Positions 16,034-25,140 of a stretch of 64,000 bases of DNA are shown here, piece after piece. The notes under the pieces were generated by a model, which had not been told where the DNA came from, did no database searches, and was given only the letters and a program-made list of their open reading frames with translations. The stretch spans positions 186,001 to 250,000 of the forward strand of contig NZ_VHIZ01000052.1 in NCBI RefSeq assembly GCF_006494375.1. The letters run 5' to 3'. Every line of letters starts with the position of its first letter. Positions within the stretch are counted from its first letter, which is position 1. The DNA comes from Pantoea anthophila. GTDB lineage: Bacteria > Pseudomonadota > Gammaproteobacteria > Enterobacterales > Enterobacteriaceae. Made by a program: the position numbers and the translations under genes.

Positions 16034-18397
16034 ATGAAAACCCTGAAGAACTGGACGCTGCATCAGCAGGCCGACCACTTTGTTGAACTCAAGGTCGAAG
16101 AGCGTCATCACCTGCGGCTTTACGTGCTGGAGGAGAAGCTGATGCGCGTTCTGCTGAAGCGCGATGGCGAGCTGGCGCTGGACCGCACCTGGAGCATTGC
16201 ACCGGTCACGGATGTGCCCTGGCAGGGACGGGATCGTGAGGCGCTGGACGGCTTTACGCTGCCGCCCTTTCAGGTTGAGCACGATGCCCAGCAGCTGCGC
16301 CTCAGCACGTCACGGCTGCGGGTCACGGTGCATCAGCCGCTCTGCCTGAGCTGGGAGCAGTTTGATGGTGAGAGCTGGCAGCCGCTGACCGCCGACCGTC
16401 ACACCGGCGCCTATCTGCTCAATGCCCACGGGGATGGGGTGGAGCACTATCAGCGTCGTCAGCCCCAGGATCGGGTCTACGGTCTGGGCGAGAAGAGCGG
16501 CGACCTGAACCGCGTCAACCGGCGCTTTGAGATGCGCAACCTCGACGCGATGGGCTATAACGCCGCCAGCACCGATCCGCTCTATAAACATATTCCCTTT
16601 ACCCTGACGCAGCGCGATGGCGTCAGCTTCGGTTTGTTTTATGACAACCTCAGCAGCAGCTGGCTGGATCTCGGTAACGAACTGGATAACTACCATCTGC
16701 CTTACCGCCGCTACCGCGCTGAGGCGGGCGACCTTGATTACTATATGATGCTGGGCCCGACGCTGCTCGACGTCACCAAAGCCTTTGTCCGCCTGACCGG
16801 ACGGACACTGTTTCAGCCGAAGTGGAGCCTGGGCTACAGCGGCTCGACCATGCACTACACCGACGCACCGGATGCGCAGCAGCAGCTGCAATCCTTTATT
16901 CGCCTGTGTCACGAGCATGAGATCCCCTGTGACTCGTTCCAGCTCTCTTCCGGCTATACCTCGATCAATAACAAGCGCTACGTGTTCCACTGGAACTATG
17001 ACAAAGTCCCGAATCCCGACGGCCTGAGCGCGGCGTTTCACGATGCCGGGATGAAGCTGGCGGCTAACATCAAGCCCTGTCTGTTGCAGGATCACCCGCG
17101 CTATCAGGAAGTGGCGGCCCGGGGGCTGTTTATTCGGGACTCTGAGCAGGATCGCCCTGAGCGCTCGGTGTTCTGGGATGATGAGGGTTCGCACCTCGAT
17201 TTTACCCATCCGGAAGCGGTGCGCTGGTGGCAGGAGAACGTCACCCGACAGCTGCTGGAAAAGGGTATCGACGCCACCTGGAACGACAATAACGAATATG
17301 AGGTGTGGGATGGCGAAGCACGCTGTCACGGCTTTGGTCAGCCGATCGCTATCAAGCATATCCGGCCGGTAATGCCGCTGCTGATGATGCGCGCCTCCAT
17401 GGAAGCCCAGCAGCAGTTCGCCCCGAACAAGCGTCCCTATCTCATCTCACGTTCCGGCTGCGCCGGGATGCAGCGTTACGTACAGACCTGGAGCGGGGAT
17501 AACCGCACCAGCTGGCAAACCCTGCGCTATAACATCCGCATGGGGCTGGGCATGAGCCTGTCGGGGCTGTTTAACGTCGGACACGATGTCGGCGGATTCT
17601 CGGGCGATAAGCCCGATGCCGAGCTGTTTGTGCGCTGGGTTCAGAATGGCGTGATGCATCCGCGCTTTACCATTCACTCATGGAATGATGACCACACGGT
17701 GAACGAACCCTGGATGTACCCGGAGGTGACGCCGATGATCCGCGAGGCGATCCGGCTGCGCTATCGTCTGATGCCTTATCTCTACACGCTTGCCTGGCTG
17801 GCCAGTTCAGAAGATGAGCCGATGCTGCGTCCGACCTTCCTCGACCACGAGCAGGACCCGCGAACCTATGAGGAGTGTGATGATTTCATGCTGGGTCGCG
17901 ATCTGCTGGTCGCCAGCGTGGTGGAGCAGGGCGCGCGCAGCCGTCAGGTCTATCTGCCCCGTCATGCCGGTGGCTGGTATGACTGGCACAGTGGCAGGGC
18001 GTTTGCGGGCGGCGAGACGATCACACTGGATGCTCCGCTCGATCGGCTGCCTTTGCTGGTGCGGGCCGGTGCGGTTATTCCGCTGGGTGAGTGTGAAAGC
18101 ACGACCGATGCGCGGCGCGACACGGTGCGGCAGTGGCAGATATGGCCTGCACCTGAAGGGGTAACGACGCAGGGACAAACCTTTGACGATGATGGTGAGA
18201 GTCACGGCTGGCAGCAGGGGAACGCCCTGTGGCTCAGCTGGACGTTGTGCAGCAGCGCCACGCGCATCGATCTGACGGTGGAAAAACGCGGTGATTATCA
18301 GCCTGCCTGGCGGGAGATCGCGCTGTTACTGCCTGCGGGTGAAGATCGTGAGCTGTGGGTGAATGGCGAGAAAGCGGCGAGTTACCGGCTGCAGTAG
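16034..18397 (+). CDS. Glycoside hydrolase family 31 (alpha-glycosidase)
   Basis: 787-aa GH31 retaining alpha-glycosidase, no signal peptide, hence cytoplasmic. An N-terminal beta-sandwich (~1-250, with RVYGLGEKSGDLNRVNRRFE) precedes the TIM barrel. The nucleophile is D418 in ATWNDNNEYE and the acid/base is D489 in WSGDNRTSW; SLSGLFNVGHDVGGFSG follows as usual, and the C-terminal sandwich includes DFMLGRDLLVASVV. Substrates in this family range from alpha-glucosides and alpha-xylosides to sulfoquinovosides; the sequence alone does not decide. It is co-transcribed with the ACS-type transporter 10 nt upstream. The residue after the nucleophile is N419, where classical alpha-glucosidases have M (WxDMNE), consistent with a different aglycone or sugar. 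Confidence 0.9.
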   Translation: MKTLKNWTLHQQADHFVELKVEERHHLRLYVLEEKLMRVLLKRDGELALDRTWSIAPVTDVPWQGRDREALDGFTLPPFQVEHDAQQLRLSTSRLRVTVHQPLCLSWEQFDGESWQPLTADRHTGAYLLNAHGDGVEHYQRRQPQDRVYGLGEKSGDLNRVNRRFEMRNLDAMGYNAASTDPLYKHIPFTLTQRDGVSFGLFYDNLSSSWLDLGNELDNYHLPYRRYRAEAGDLDYYMMLGPTLLDVTKAFVRLTGRTLFQPKWSLGYSGSTMHYTDAPDAQQQLQSFIRLCHEHEIPCDSFQLSSGYTSINNKRYVFHWNYDKVPNPDGLSAAFHDAGMKLAANIKPCLLQDHPRYQEVAARGLFIRDSEQDRPERSVFWDDEGSHLDFTHPEAVRWWQENVTRQLLEKGIDATWNDNNEYEVWDGEARCHGFGQPIAIKHIRPVMPLLMMRASMEAQQQFAPNKRPYLISRSGCAGMQRYVQTWSGDNRTSWQTLRYNIRMGLGMSLSGLFNVGHDVGGFSGDKPDAELFVRWVQNGVMHPRFTIHSWNDDHTVNEPWMYPEVTPMIREAIRLRYRLMPYLYTLAWLASSEDEPMLRPTFLDHEQDPRTYEECDDFMLGRDLLVASVVEQGARSRQVYLPRHAGGWYDWHSGRAFAGGETITLDAPLDRLPLLVRAGAVIPLGECESTTDARRDTVRQWQIWPAPEGVTTQGQTFDDDGESHGWQQGNALWLSWTLCSSATRIDLTVEKRGDYQPAWREIALLLPAGEDRELWVNGEKAASYRLQ

Positions 18398-18427
18398 CTG
18401 TGTTGACGTGGCAGTGAAGAAAAGTCC

Positions 18428-18446
18428 GGCCCCGAAGCGGGGCCGT
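18428..18446. terminator. GC-rich hairpin after GH31 gene
   Basis: CGGCCCCG and CGGGGCCG form a perfect 8-bp stem with loop AAG, 31 nt after the GH31 stop. No T-tract follows on either strand, so it may be a processing or stabilising hairpin rather than an intrinsic terminator. Confidence 0.45.
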
Positions 18447-18494
18447 TAGGGGCAACAGCAAAACCGGACCTGCTTCGCTGTGAGATCGTGCCTG

Positions 18495-18605
18495 AGCAGG
18501 AAATACGGTCAGATCGGAAAGACGCAAAAGCCGTCATCCATGACACGCTCGACCCGCGCCATCCATGGCGCGGGACGCTTTCCTCTTCTGACCGTATTCC
18601 CTGCT
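18495..18605. repeat. Cloverleaf-like palindromic element between GH31 and ftnA
   Basis: A 111-nt element closed by a 19-bp stem with a single mismatch (18495-18513 with 18587-18605) and continued by GGAAAG/CTTTCC. Inside are two hairpins with the same apex: GTCATCCATGAC (18533-18544) and a 10-bp stem CCCGCGCCAT/ATGGCGCGGG (18553-18574). The paired CATCC-type hairpins recur in the repeats between speC and mltC, suggesting a dispersed repeat family. No ORF or transposase accompanies it. Confidence 0.65.
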
Positions 18606-18677
18606 ACCTGAGCTTTATCATGGCTTCCTGAAAGCGTACCAGGGAAGTGTCAGCAGTCGGAACCGACCTGAAAAAGA

Positions 18678-19184
18678 TTACTCCGCGTGGTTCTCGGTGC
18701 TCATGCGGCCCAGATCTTTGTCGACCAGGAAGAGACCGTTGCCGCTGTTGCTGACCAGCGCCAGTTTATCCAGCACGGTTTTGAACAGCTTCTCTTCTTC
18801 GTGCTGCTCGGCAACATACCACTGCAGGAAGTTGAAGGTGGAGTAATCCTGTGAGGTCATGGCGGCATGCGCCAGCTCATTGATTTTACGGGTGATAAGC
18901 TGCTCGTGCTCCAGCGCCTGCTCCAGGATCTCATTGAGTGAGTTGAAGGAAACCGGCGGTGCCGCGATGGTTCCCAGTACCGGCATTGCGCCGGTGTCGC
19001 TCAGGTAATCAAACAGACGCTGCATGTGCTGCATCTCTTCACGTGAGTGCATTTTCAGGAAGGACGCGGCGCCTTCAAAGCCTTTGTCACAGCACCAGGC
19101 ACTCATTTGCAGATATAGATTGGCAGAGAAAAATTCCAGGTTCAGCTGGTCGTTTAAACGTCCAGTCATTTCAGCAGTCAGCAT
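18678..19184 (-). CDS. ftnA: Bacterial non-haem ferritin
   Basis: 168-aa ferritin that stores iron as a ferric mineral in a 24-mer shell. The four-helix bundle and ferroxidase ligands are conserved: [54 protein letters not shown], and [19 protein letters not shown]. It corresponds closely to E. coli FtnA (165 aa). AAGGA lies 7 nt before the ATG. A good sigma-70 promoter is present upstream on the same strand. It is monocistronic, facing away from the yjiH operon. Confidence 0.95.
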   Translation of the reverse strand: MLTAEMTGRLNDQLNLEFFSANLYLQMSAWCCDKGFEGAASFLKMHSREEMQHMQRLFDYLSDTGAMPVLGTIAAPPVSFNSLNEILEQALEHEQLITRKINELAHAAMTSQDYSTFNFLQWYVAEQHEEEKLFKTVLDKLALVSNSGNGLFLVDKDLGRMSTENHAE

Positions 19185-19233
19185 GGCCGAATCCTTTTTA
19201 CGAAGATGTTAATTAAACAGGCAGATGCGGCGA

Positions 19234-19263
19234 ATTATGCATCAGATATGTTAGTAATGTGAA
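19234..19263 (-). promoter_or_regulatory. Sigma-70 promoter of ftnA
   Basis: On the minus strand TTCACA (19258-19263) and CATAAT (19234-19239) are separated by 18 nt, each 5 of 6 matches to consensus. The start would be ~42 nt upstream of the ftnA ATG. The remaining spacer up to 19674 (with 19264-19620) holds no recognisable gene. Confidence 0.55.
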
Positions 19264-19674
19264 GCCTTTTTCGCAAAATAGGGCAATTTATCTGTTTGAT
19301 TTAAATAGAATTATTCAGCAATTTGAATGCGACCAATTCTCATTTTGTATTACAGGTTATCGGCCTGACAACAGAGGGGACGGCACCACGCTAGTGCACC
19401 TGTACAGCATCCTGCTGGTGCAATCGCCCTGATGGCGGCATACGAGCGCGGTTACCGGATACAGCCAGCAGGCACGCATTCGCAGCGGATACAAAAATAA
19501 ATTTCCGTGCAGTCGCGCATATCGCGGGGATGGGAGTGCCGGAGAGGCGAAACAGGGCAGGAATAAAGGCTGACTGCGTCAGCACTGGCATAAATCCTGC
19601 TTAGAACTCAGTTCCATATATTGAAACTTGCCCCGACAGGGAACAGGGGCAGGTCAGGTGATCAGGAGAAAATC

Positions 19675-20343
19675 ATGTCAGATGAAACCCGCGTTACACC
19701 GATGAAAATGACGGCGACCCGAGGCAGTTATGTCGCGTTAATTTTTGCCATTCTGTTTTTTTCCGGGCTCTTTTATAACGTCGACGGCCTGAAATGGCTT
19801 GGCGCGTTTGATTTCACCACGCTGGGCGGCAGTTTTGGCACCATGAAAGATCCCGCCAGTAACACCTTTCTCGGCGCAGGCGGGCTGAGTGCCAAAGCCG
19901 GCTTCCTGTTCGCCCTGTCGCTGACGCCTACCGTCATGCTGGCGCTGGGCGTGCTGGAGATCTTTACCCACTACGGTGCGATTCGGGCGGCGCACCGGCT
20001 GCTGACGCCCTTACTCCGACCCCTGATGGGTCTGCCGGGGCATTGCGGGCTGGCACTCATCACCGACCTGCAAAGCACCGACGCAGGTGCTGCATTAACG
20101 AAAGAGATGGCCGATCAGAAGCAGATTGGTAAGAAAGAGGTGGTGGTCATGAGCGCCTGGCAATATTCCGGGGCCGGGTTAATCAATAACTACTTCGCCA
20201 TCGGTTCCGCACTCTTTGCCTCAATGACGCTGCCGATCATCATTCCGCTGTTAGTCATGTTCGCGCTGAAATTTGTCGGTGCGGCCATCACGCGCGCTGT
20301 GCTAAACAGTGTTTATAAGAAGGATTTTATCGATGGAAAATAA
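19675..20343 (+). CDS. yjiH: YjiH family membrane protein (nucleoside recognition/Gate domain)
   Basis: 222-aa inner-membrane protein of the YjiH family with a Gate (nucleoside recognition) domain and ~6 hydrophobic segments (YVALIFAILFFSGLFYNVDG, FLFALSLTPTVMLALGVLEI, IIIPLLVMFALKFVGAAI). The start at 19675 has AGGAG 6 nt upstream. Its 3' end overlaps yjiG by 11 nt; the two Gate-domain halves probably form one transporter or channel. In E. coli yjiG-yjiH lie next to isoaspartyl dipeptidase iadA. Here the following gene is an M20 amidohydrolase, which points to uptake of a small amide or peptide substrate. Confidence 0.85.
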   Translation: MSDETRVTPMKMTATRGSYVALIFAILFFSGLFYNVDGLKWLGAFDFTTLGGSFGTMKDPASNTFLGAGGLSAKAGFLFALSLTPTVMLALGVLEIFTHYGAIRAAHRLLTPLLRPLMGLPGHCGLALITDLQSTDAGAALTKEMADQKQIGKKEVVVMSAWQYSGAGLINNYFAIGSALFASMTLPIIIPLLVMFALKFVGAAITRAVLNSVYKKDFIDGK

Positions 20344-20809
20344 AAGCGTTACTGCCAGCAGCAATCCGTTTGACGTATTTGTTATCGGCGCACGTAAAGG
20401 TTTTCATATCGCCATCCACAACCTGATGCCGAATGTGGTGATGGCCTATGTGCTGGCGGAGGTGCTGAATCTGCTGGGCATCATGCAGTTCCTTGGCCAT
20501 GTTTTTGCGCCGGTCATGGGGCTGTTCGGCTTGCCGGGTGAAGCGATCACGGTGCTGCTGACGGCCTGGCTCTCGTCGTCGGCGGGAACCGGTGTGGCGG
20601 TCAGCCTGCTGACCAAAGGGCTGCTGACCGGGGCAGATATCACCATCCTGGCGCCGGCGATTTTTCTGATGGGATCGCAACTGCAATATATGGGACGGCT
20701 GCTGGGTGTGGCCGATGTACCCAAAAAATACTGGCCGCTGCTGATGCTGGTCAGCATCATCAACGCGCTGATCGCCATGTCTGTTATGCGTCTGTTTATT
20801 CAGGAGTAA
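20333..20809 (+). CDS. yjiG: YjiG family membrane protein (Gate domain)
   Basis: 158-aa membrane protein pairing with YjiH. It begins MENKSVTASSNPFDVFVIGA, with AAGGA upstream of the ATG at 20333, and contains the Gate-domain segments GFHIAIHNLMPNVVMAYVLA, FLGHVFAPVMGLFGLPGEAI and SSSAGTGVAVSLL. Four to five transmembrane helices are predicted. It overlaps yjiH and is followed 4 nt later by the M20 gene, so the three are translated from one mRNA. Confidence 0.85.
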   Translation: MENKSVTASSNPFDVFVIGARKGFHIAIHNLMPNVVMAYVLAEVLNLLGIMQFLGHVFAPVMGLFGLPGEAITVLLTAWLSSSAGTGVAVSLLTKGLLTGADITILAPAIFLMGSQLQYMGRLLGVADVPKKYWPLLMLVSIINALIAMSVMRLFIQE

Positions 20810-20813
20810 CGTT

Positions 20814-21917
20814 TTGACTAAGGTACTGGAGCATTATCACACGCTGCATGAAATCCCGGAGCTCGGTTTTCAGGAGTTCAAAACCTCGGCCTATATCGCT
20901 GACCAGCTGGAGAAAGCGGGCCTGAAGGTGACGCGCAACATTAACAACACCACCGGTATCGTGGCGGAGATTGACAGCGGTGTCCCGGGGCCGGTGCTGG
21001 CGCTGCGGGCGGATATGGATGCACTGGGACACGTGATCGACGGTGTCCCCTGCGCGCGGCACACCTGCGGTCACGATGGTCACTCGTCGGTGGTGCTGAC
21101 GGCGGCCGCGGCTCTGCTGCAGGAGGGCACAGTGAAACGTGGCCGGCTGAAGATCCTGTTTCAGCCCGCCGAGGAGCTGGGCGCCGGTGCGCTGTCGATG
21201 ATCGAGGGGGGCGCGCTGGATGATGTAGAGATGATTCTGGGCTTCCATCTGCGTCCGCTGGAGGAGTGTGTCGTGGGGCAGGCGGTGCCTGCGGTGCTTT
21301 ACTCCGCCTGCAGCACGCTGGAAGCGACGATTAAAGGCCAGCCTGCCCACGCGGCGCGTCCGCATCTGGGCGTGAATGCGCTCGATGCCGCCGTTCAGGC
21401 GGTGCAGGCGGTCAACGCCCTGCATCTCTCTCCCGGCCTGACCTGGAGCGTTAAAGCGACCCGTTTCCTGTGTGACGCCGGGGTAACGAACTCGGTGCCG
21501 GATGAAGCCCGTGTGGTGTGGGATCTGCGCTCTCAGGAGAATGGACCGATGACCCAGCTGAAAGAGCAGGTGACGCGCGCCATTACCCACAGCGTGGCGG
21601 CGCTGGGGGCCAGCGCCGAGGTCCGGGTGCTGAAAGAGATGCCTGCGGCCGAGATCGATGATGAAGCCACGGCGGTGATCCGCGCCGCTATCGTTGAGGT
21701 ACTGGGCGAAGCGGGTGCACTGCCAGCCCGCACGACGCCAGGCAGCGAGGACTTTTTCTACTATCCGGTGAAGCGTCCGGGAGTGAAAGCGGGGTTCTGG
21801 GGGCTGGGTACTAACCTGACGCCAGGACTGCACCATCCCGATATGCGATTTGACCTCAGCTCGCTGGAGATCGGCGTGCAGATCTTCAAAGCCTGCGTCA
21901 GAAAGGTGCTGGGATAA
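20814..21917 (+). CDS. M20 family metallo-amidohydrolase
   Basis: 367-aa cytoplasmic zinc-type amidohydrolase of the M20D (HipO/AbgB/ILR1-like) group. It begins HYHTLHEIPELGFQEFKTSA, typical of the family, and carries the metal ligands CGHDGH (residues ~80-90), PAEE, and a terminal HHPDMRFD. The start is TTG at 20814, backed by AGGAG 8 nt upstream; no ATG is suitable. Family members hydrolyse N-acyl amino acids, p-aminobenzoyl-glutamate or acetyl-diaminopimelate. Co-transcription with yjiH-yjiG suggests hydrolysis of an imported amide. The exact substrate is unknown. Confidence 0.87.
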   Translation: MTKVLEHYHTLHEIPELGFQEFKTSAYIADQLEKAGLKVTRNINNTTGIVAEIDSGVPGPVLALRADMDALGHVIDGVPCARHTCGHDGHSSVVLTAAAALLQEGTVKRGRLKILFQPAEELGAGALSMIEGGALDDVEMILGFHLRPLEECVVGQAVPAVLYSACSTLEATIKGQPAHAARPHLGVNALDAAVQAVQAVNALHLSPGLTWSVKATRFLCDAGVTNSVPDEARVVWDLRSQENGPMTQLKEQVTRAITHSVAALGASAEVRVLKEMPAAEIDDEATAVIRAAIVEVLGEAGALPARTTPGSEDFFYYPVKRPGVKAGFWGLGTNLTPGLHHPDMRFDLSSLEIGVQIFKACVRKVLG

Positions 21918-21924
21918 CGAAAAC

Positions 21925-21951
21925 AGGGCGGGCGCGGGTCAGCCCCGCCCT
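21925..21951 (+). terminator. Hairpin ending the yjiH-yjiG-M20 operon
   Basis: AGGGCGGG pairs with CCCGCCCT over an 11-nt loop, 8 nt after the stop codon. A short T-run occurs ~8 nt later, so it is an imperfect intrinsic terminator. Confidence 0.5.
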
Positions 21952-22201
21952 GAGCCACTTTTCACCGCGCTATCTCCGCTAAATCCCGCCGCTTCCCCTG
22001 TAGGCCGCGCGCGCAAAATATTGTATGCTATGCCGCCTTAAAGCTGACCAGGTAACCGGAATTCACGCCAATGTAACTTCGCGCTGACCCGCCAACGATA
22101 AAAGATCGTTCTGGCACCGTTTACCCGCCGGTAAGGTTCTGCCGGCCACCGTGATTTATCAGCAGCGCCTGTGACCCGCGCTGCTCCATTGAGAAGAATT
22201 C

Positions 22202-23788
22202 ATGTCTAATCCCTTTTTAGAAGAGGTGGCACGCCGCCGCACCTTCGCGATCATTTCGCATCCGGATGCCGGTAAAACCACGATTACCGAAAAAGTGCTG
22301 CTGTTCGGACAGGCTATCCAGACCGCCGGTACGGTAAAAGGCCGCGGCTCTAACCAGCACGCTAAGTCGGACTGGATGGAGATGGAGAAACAGCGTGGTA
22401 TCTCCATTACGACCTCGGTGATGCAGTTCCCTTACCGTGACAGCCTGGTGAACCTGCTGGATACCCCAGGTCACGAAGATTTCTCGGAAGACACCTACCG
22501 CACCCTGACCGCCGTGGACTGCTGTCTGATGGTGATCGATGCCGCGAAAGGCGTCGAGGATCGTACCCGTAAGCTGATGGAAGTCACCCGTCTGCGCGAT
22601 ACGCCGATCCTGACCTTTATGAACAAACTTGACCGTGACATCCGTGATCCGATGGAGCTGCTGGATGAGGTGGAAAGCGAGCTGAAAATCGCCTGCGCAC
22701 CGATCACCTGGCCGATTGGCTGCGGCAAGCTGTTCAAAGGGGTTTATCACCTCTACAAAGATGAGACCTACCTCTACCAGTCCGGTAAAGGGCACACCAT
22801 TCAGGACGTGCGCATCGTGAAGGGGCTGAATAACCCGGAACTCGACAGCGCCGTCGGTGAAGATCTGGCGACGCAGCTGCGTGAAGAGCTGGAGCTGGTG
22901 CAGGGTGCCTCGCACGAGTTTGAGCAGGAAGCGTTCCTGAGCGGCGAACTCTCGCCGGTCTTCTTCGGCACCGCGCTGGGTAACTTTGGCGTGGACCATA
23001 TGCTGGATGGCCTGGTCTCATGGGCGCCGCGTCCGATGCCACGTCAGACCGACACCCGCACTGTAGAAGCGCAGGAAGAGAAGTTCACCGGCTTTGTCTT
23101 TAAGATCCAGGCAAACATGGACCCGAAACACCGTGACCGCGTCGCCTTTATGCGTGTGGTTTCCGGGAAGTATGAAAAGGGGATGAAGCTGCGTCAGGTG
23201 CGCACCGGCAAAGATGTGATGATCTCCGATGCGCTGACCTTCATGGCGGGCGACCGTTCCCATGTGGAAGAAGCCTATCCTGGCGACATCATCGGCCTGC
23301 ATAACCACGGCACCATTCAGATCGGCGACACCTTTACTCAGGGTGAAAATATGAAGTTCACCGGGATTCCGAACTTCGCGCCAGAACTGTTCCGCCGTAT
23401 CCGCCTGCGCGATCCGCTGAAGCAGAAACAGCTGCTGAAAGGGCTGGTTCAGCTGTCGGAAGAGGGCGCCGTGCAGGTGTTCCGCCCGGTGCACAACAAC
23501 GATCTGATCGTGGGTGCGGTCGGGGTGCTGCAGTTCGACGTGGTCGTCGCACGCCTGAAGAGCGAATATAACGTCGAAGCGATCTACGAAGCGATCAACG
23601 TCTCTACGGCGCGCTGGGTTGAGTGCGACGACGTGAAAAAGTTTGATGACTTCCAGCGTAAAAACGAAGTTAACCTGGCGCTCGATGGCGGCGATAATCT
23701 GACCTATATCGCGCCTACCATGGTCAACCTCAATATTACCCAGGAACGTTATCCGGACGTTCGTTTCCGCAAAACGCGCGAGCACTGA
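22202..23788 (+). CDS. prfC: Peptide chain release factor 3
   Basis: 528-aa translational GTPase RF3, which removes RF1/RF2 from the ribosome after peptide release. G-motifs are intact: G1 HPDAGKTT, G3 DTPGHEDF, G4 NKLD. It continues with [32 protein letters not shown] and a conserved C-terminus ([10 protein letters not shown]). Length matches E. coli RF3 (529 aa). The ATG is preceded by AGAAG. It is transcribed alone and ends at a strong terminator. Confidence 0.97.
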   Translation: MSNPFLEEVARRRTFAIISHPDAGKTTITEKVLLFGQAIQTAGTVKGRGSNQHAKSDWMEMEKQRGISITTSVMQFPYRDSLVNLLDTPGHEDFSEDTYRTLTAVDCCLMVIDAAKGVEDRTRKLMEVTRLRDTPILTFMNKLDRDIRDPMELLDEVESELKIACAPITWPIGCGKLFKGVYHLYKDETYLYQSGKGHTIQDVRIVKGLNNPELDSAVGEDLATQLREELELVQGASHEFEQEAFLSGELSPVFFGTALGNFGVDHMLDGLVSWAPRPMPRQTDTRTVEAQEEKFTGFVFKIQANMDPKHRDRVAFMRVVSGKYEKGMKLRQVRTGKDVMISDALTFMAGDRSHVEEAYPGDIIGLHNHGTIQIGDTFTQGENMKFTGIPNFAPELFRRIRLRDPLKQKQLLKGLVQLSEEGAVQVFRPVHNNDLIVGAVGVLQFDVVVARLKSEYNVEAIYEAINVSTARWVECDDVKKFDDFQRKNEVNLALDGGDNLTYIAPTMVNLNITQERYPDVRFRKTREH

Positions 23789-23801
23789 TCGCGCTGTTTC
23801 C

Positions 23802-23832
23802 GGGCCATTCCAGCAGGGAATGGCCCTGTTTT
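23802..23832 (+). terminator. Terminator of prfC
   Basis: GGGCCATTC pairs with GAATGGCCC across a 7-nt loop and is followed by TGTTTT. It begins 14 nt after the prfC stop. Confidence 0.8.
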
Positions 23833-24046
23833 CCCCGCTACAGACTCCTCCTAAAAACCCTGTTTTTCTGCTGTTTTAACGTGCGATCAACCAGTTAGCC
23901 AGGCAAATCGCAAAATGCCGACTATGATTATTCTATCGGACGGCGAAAGAGACTTCTCTTGTCCTTACGTCCTGTAACGCAGCGGCACCTGTGCTGCTGT
24001 TTCGCCCACAGTTTTGGGTGAGTTAACTGATAGAAGGAAGATATCG

Positions 24047-24661
24047 ATGAACAAGACTAAGATTGCTAAAACCCTGATGGCCGCCATGATTGGCTCAGCA
24101 CTGATCAGCGGCAGCGCCCTGGCTGACGAATCACTTTCTCAGAAAGCGTCTCAGACTGCCGACAGCGCGGGTTCGAAAATCGATAGTTCTATGAAAAAAG
24201 TCGATGGTTATATGGATGACAGCGGCATCACCGCCAAAGCCAAAGCGGCACTGGTGGATGACGACGCCATTAAAAGCACGGATATCTCGGTAAAAACGCA
24301 TCAGGGCGTCGTGACCTTAAGCGGTTTCGTCACCTCACAGGATCAGGCTGAAAAGGCTGTGGCTGTGGTGCAGAAAATCGAAGGTGTTAAATCCGTCAGC
24401 GACAAACTACACGTCAGAGACAGCAAAACCACTTCTGTGAAAGGTTATGCGGGCGATGCCGCAACGACCAGCGAAATTAAAGCTAAGCTATTAGCGGATG
24501 ACATTGTTCCGTCGCGCAACGTTAAAGTTGAAACCACCGACGGCGTTGTTCAGCTTTCAGGGCATGTGGCGAGTAAAGCACAGTCAGACCGTGCAGAAAG
24601 CATCGCTAAAGCCATTGAAGGCGTGAAAAGCGTTAAGAATGACCTGACGGTTAAATCTTAA
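24047..24661 (+). CDS. osmY: Periplasmic osmotically inducible protein OsmY
   Basis: 204-aa periplasmic protein with a Sec signal ([16 protein letters not shown], cut before DESLS) and two BON domains (about residues 60-125 and 140-204: [20 protein letters not shown] and [20 protein letters not shown]). OsmY acts in E. coli as a stress-induced lipid-contact chaperone under sigma-S control. The start at 24047 is set by AAGGAAG upstream and by the signal peptide. CTATGAT at 23932-23938 could be a sigma-S -10, leaving a ~100-nt leader with a potential long stem (GGCGAAA near 23943 with TTTCGCC near 24001). ytjA follows, as in E. coli. Confidence 0.95.
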   Translation: MNKTKIAKTLMAAMIGSALISGSALADESLSQKASQTADSAGSKIDSSMKKVDGYMDDSGITAKAKAALVDDDAIKSTDISVKTHQGVVTLSGFVTSQDQAEKAVAVVQKIEGVKSVSDKLHVRDSKTTSVKGYAGDAATTSEIKAKLLADDIVPSRNVKVETTDGVVQLSGHVASKAQSDRAESIAKAIEGVKSVKNDLTVKS

Positions 24662-24759
24662 TGGCTGCAGTGCGGTCACGGTTGTGGCCGCACGAATAAA
24701 AGAGACCCATCCGGGGATGAAATAAGCAGTTCGAATTTAAATAGGGTAAGGAGAGGCTT

Positions 24760-24921
24760 ATGTTTCGTTGGGGCATTATTTTTCTGGTGATCGCACTGAT
24801 TGCTGCAGCGTTAGGTTTTGGCGGTTTAGCGGGTACAGCAGCATGGGCAGCTAAAGTTGTCTTCGTTGTTGGTATTATCCTGTTCCTCATCAGCCTGTTT
24901 ACCGGCCGTAAAAAGCTTTAG
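24760..24921 (+). CDS. ytjA: Small membrane protein YtjA (DUF1328)
   Basis: 53-aa hydrophobic protein that reads [20 protein letters not shown], then [20 protein letters not shown] and ends FTGRKKL. Two transmembrane helices fill almost its whole length. Length and sequence match E. coli YtjA (53 aa) nearly residue for residue. AAGGAGAGG precedes the ATG. It lies between osmY and yjjU in the E. coli order. Function is unknown; expression with stress genes is typical of DUF1328. Confidence 0.93.
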   Translation: MFRWGIIFLVIALIAAALGFGGLAGTAAWAAKVVFVVGIILFLISLFTGRKKL

Positions 24922-25140
24922 CCGATGAGTCCTGCAGTGTAATGCAACGCAAAGCATAGAGCGGAGACCAGTCATCGTCAGCGACAGACGTGAAGAGAGG
25001 GACACCTTCATATCGCGACGGTGGTAAGCCTGCCTGGCAGGTTTACCGGTTAAAGGAATAGAGGACTGGTTCTCCGGAATGCTGCCGCTGCAAGCGGATT
25101 GCTCCCTCAGCCTGCCCGGAGCCCTTCTGAGGTTCGCACA

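Noticed and set aside
19357..19364. GCCGATAA on the minus strand upstream of ftnA
   Set aside because: It is 173 nt upstream, the -35 window (CCGTCCCC) has no resemblance to TAAAGTTT, and ftnA has a better sigma-70 promoter nearby. About two chance occurrences are expected in the window.
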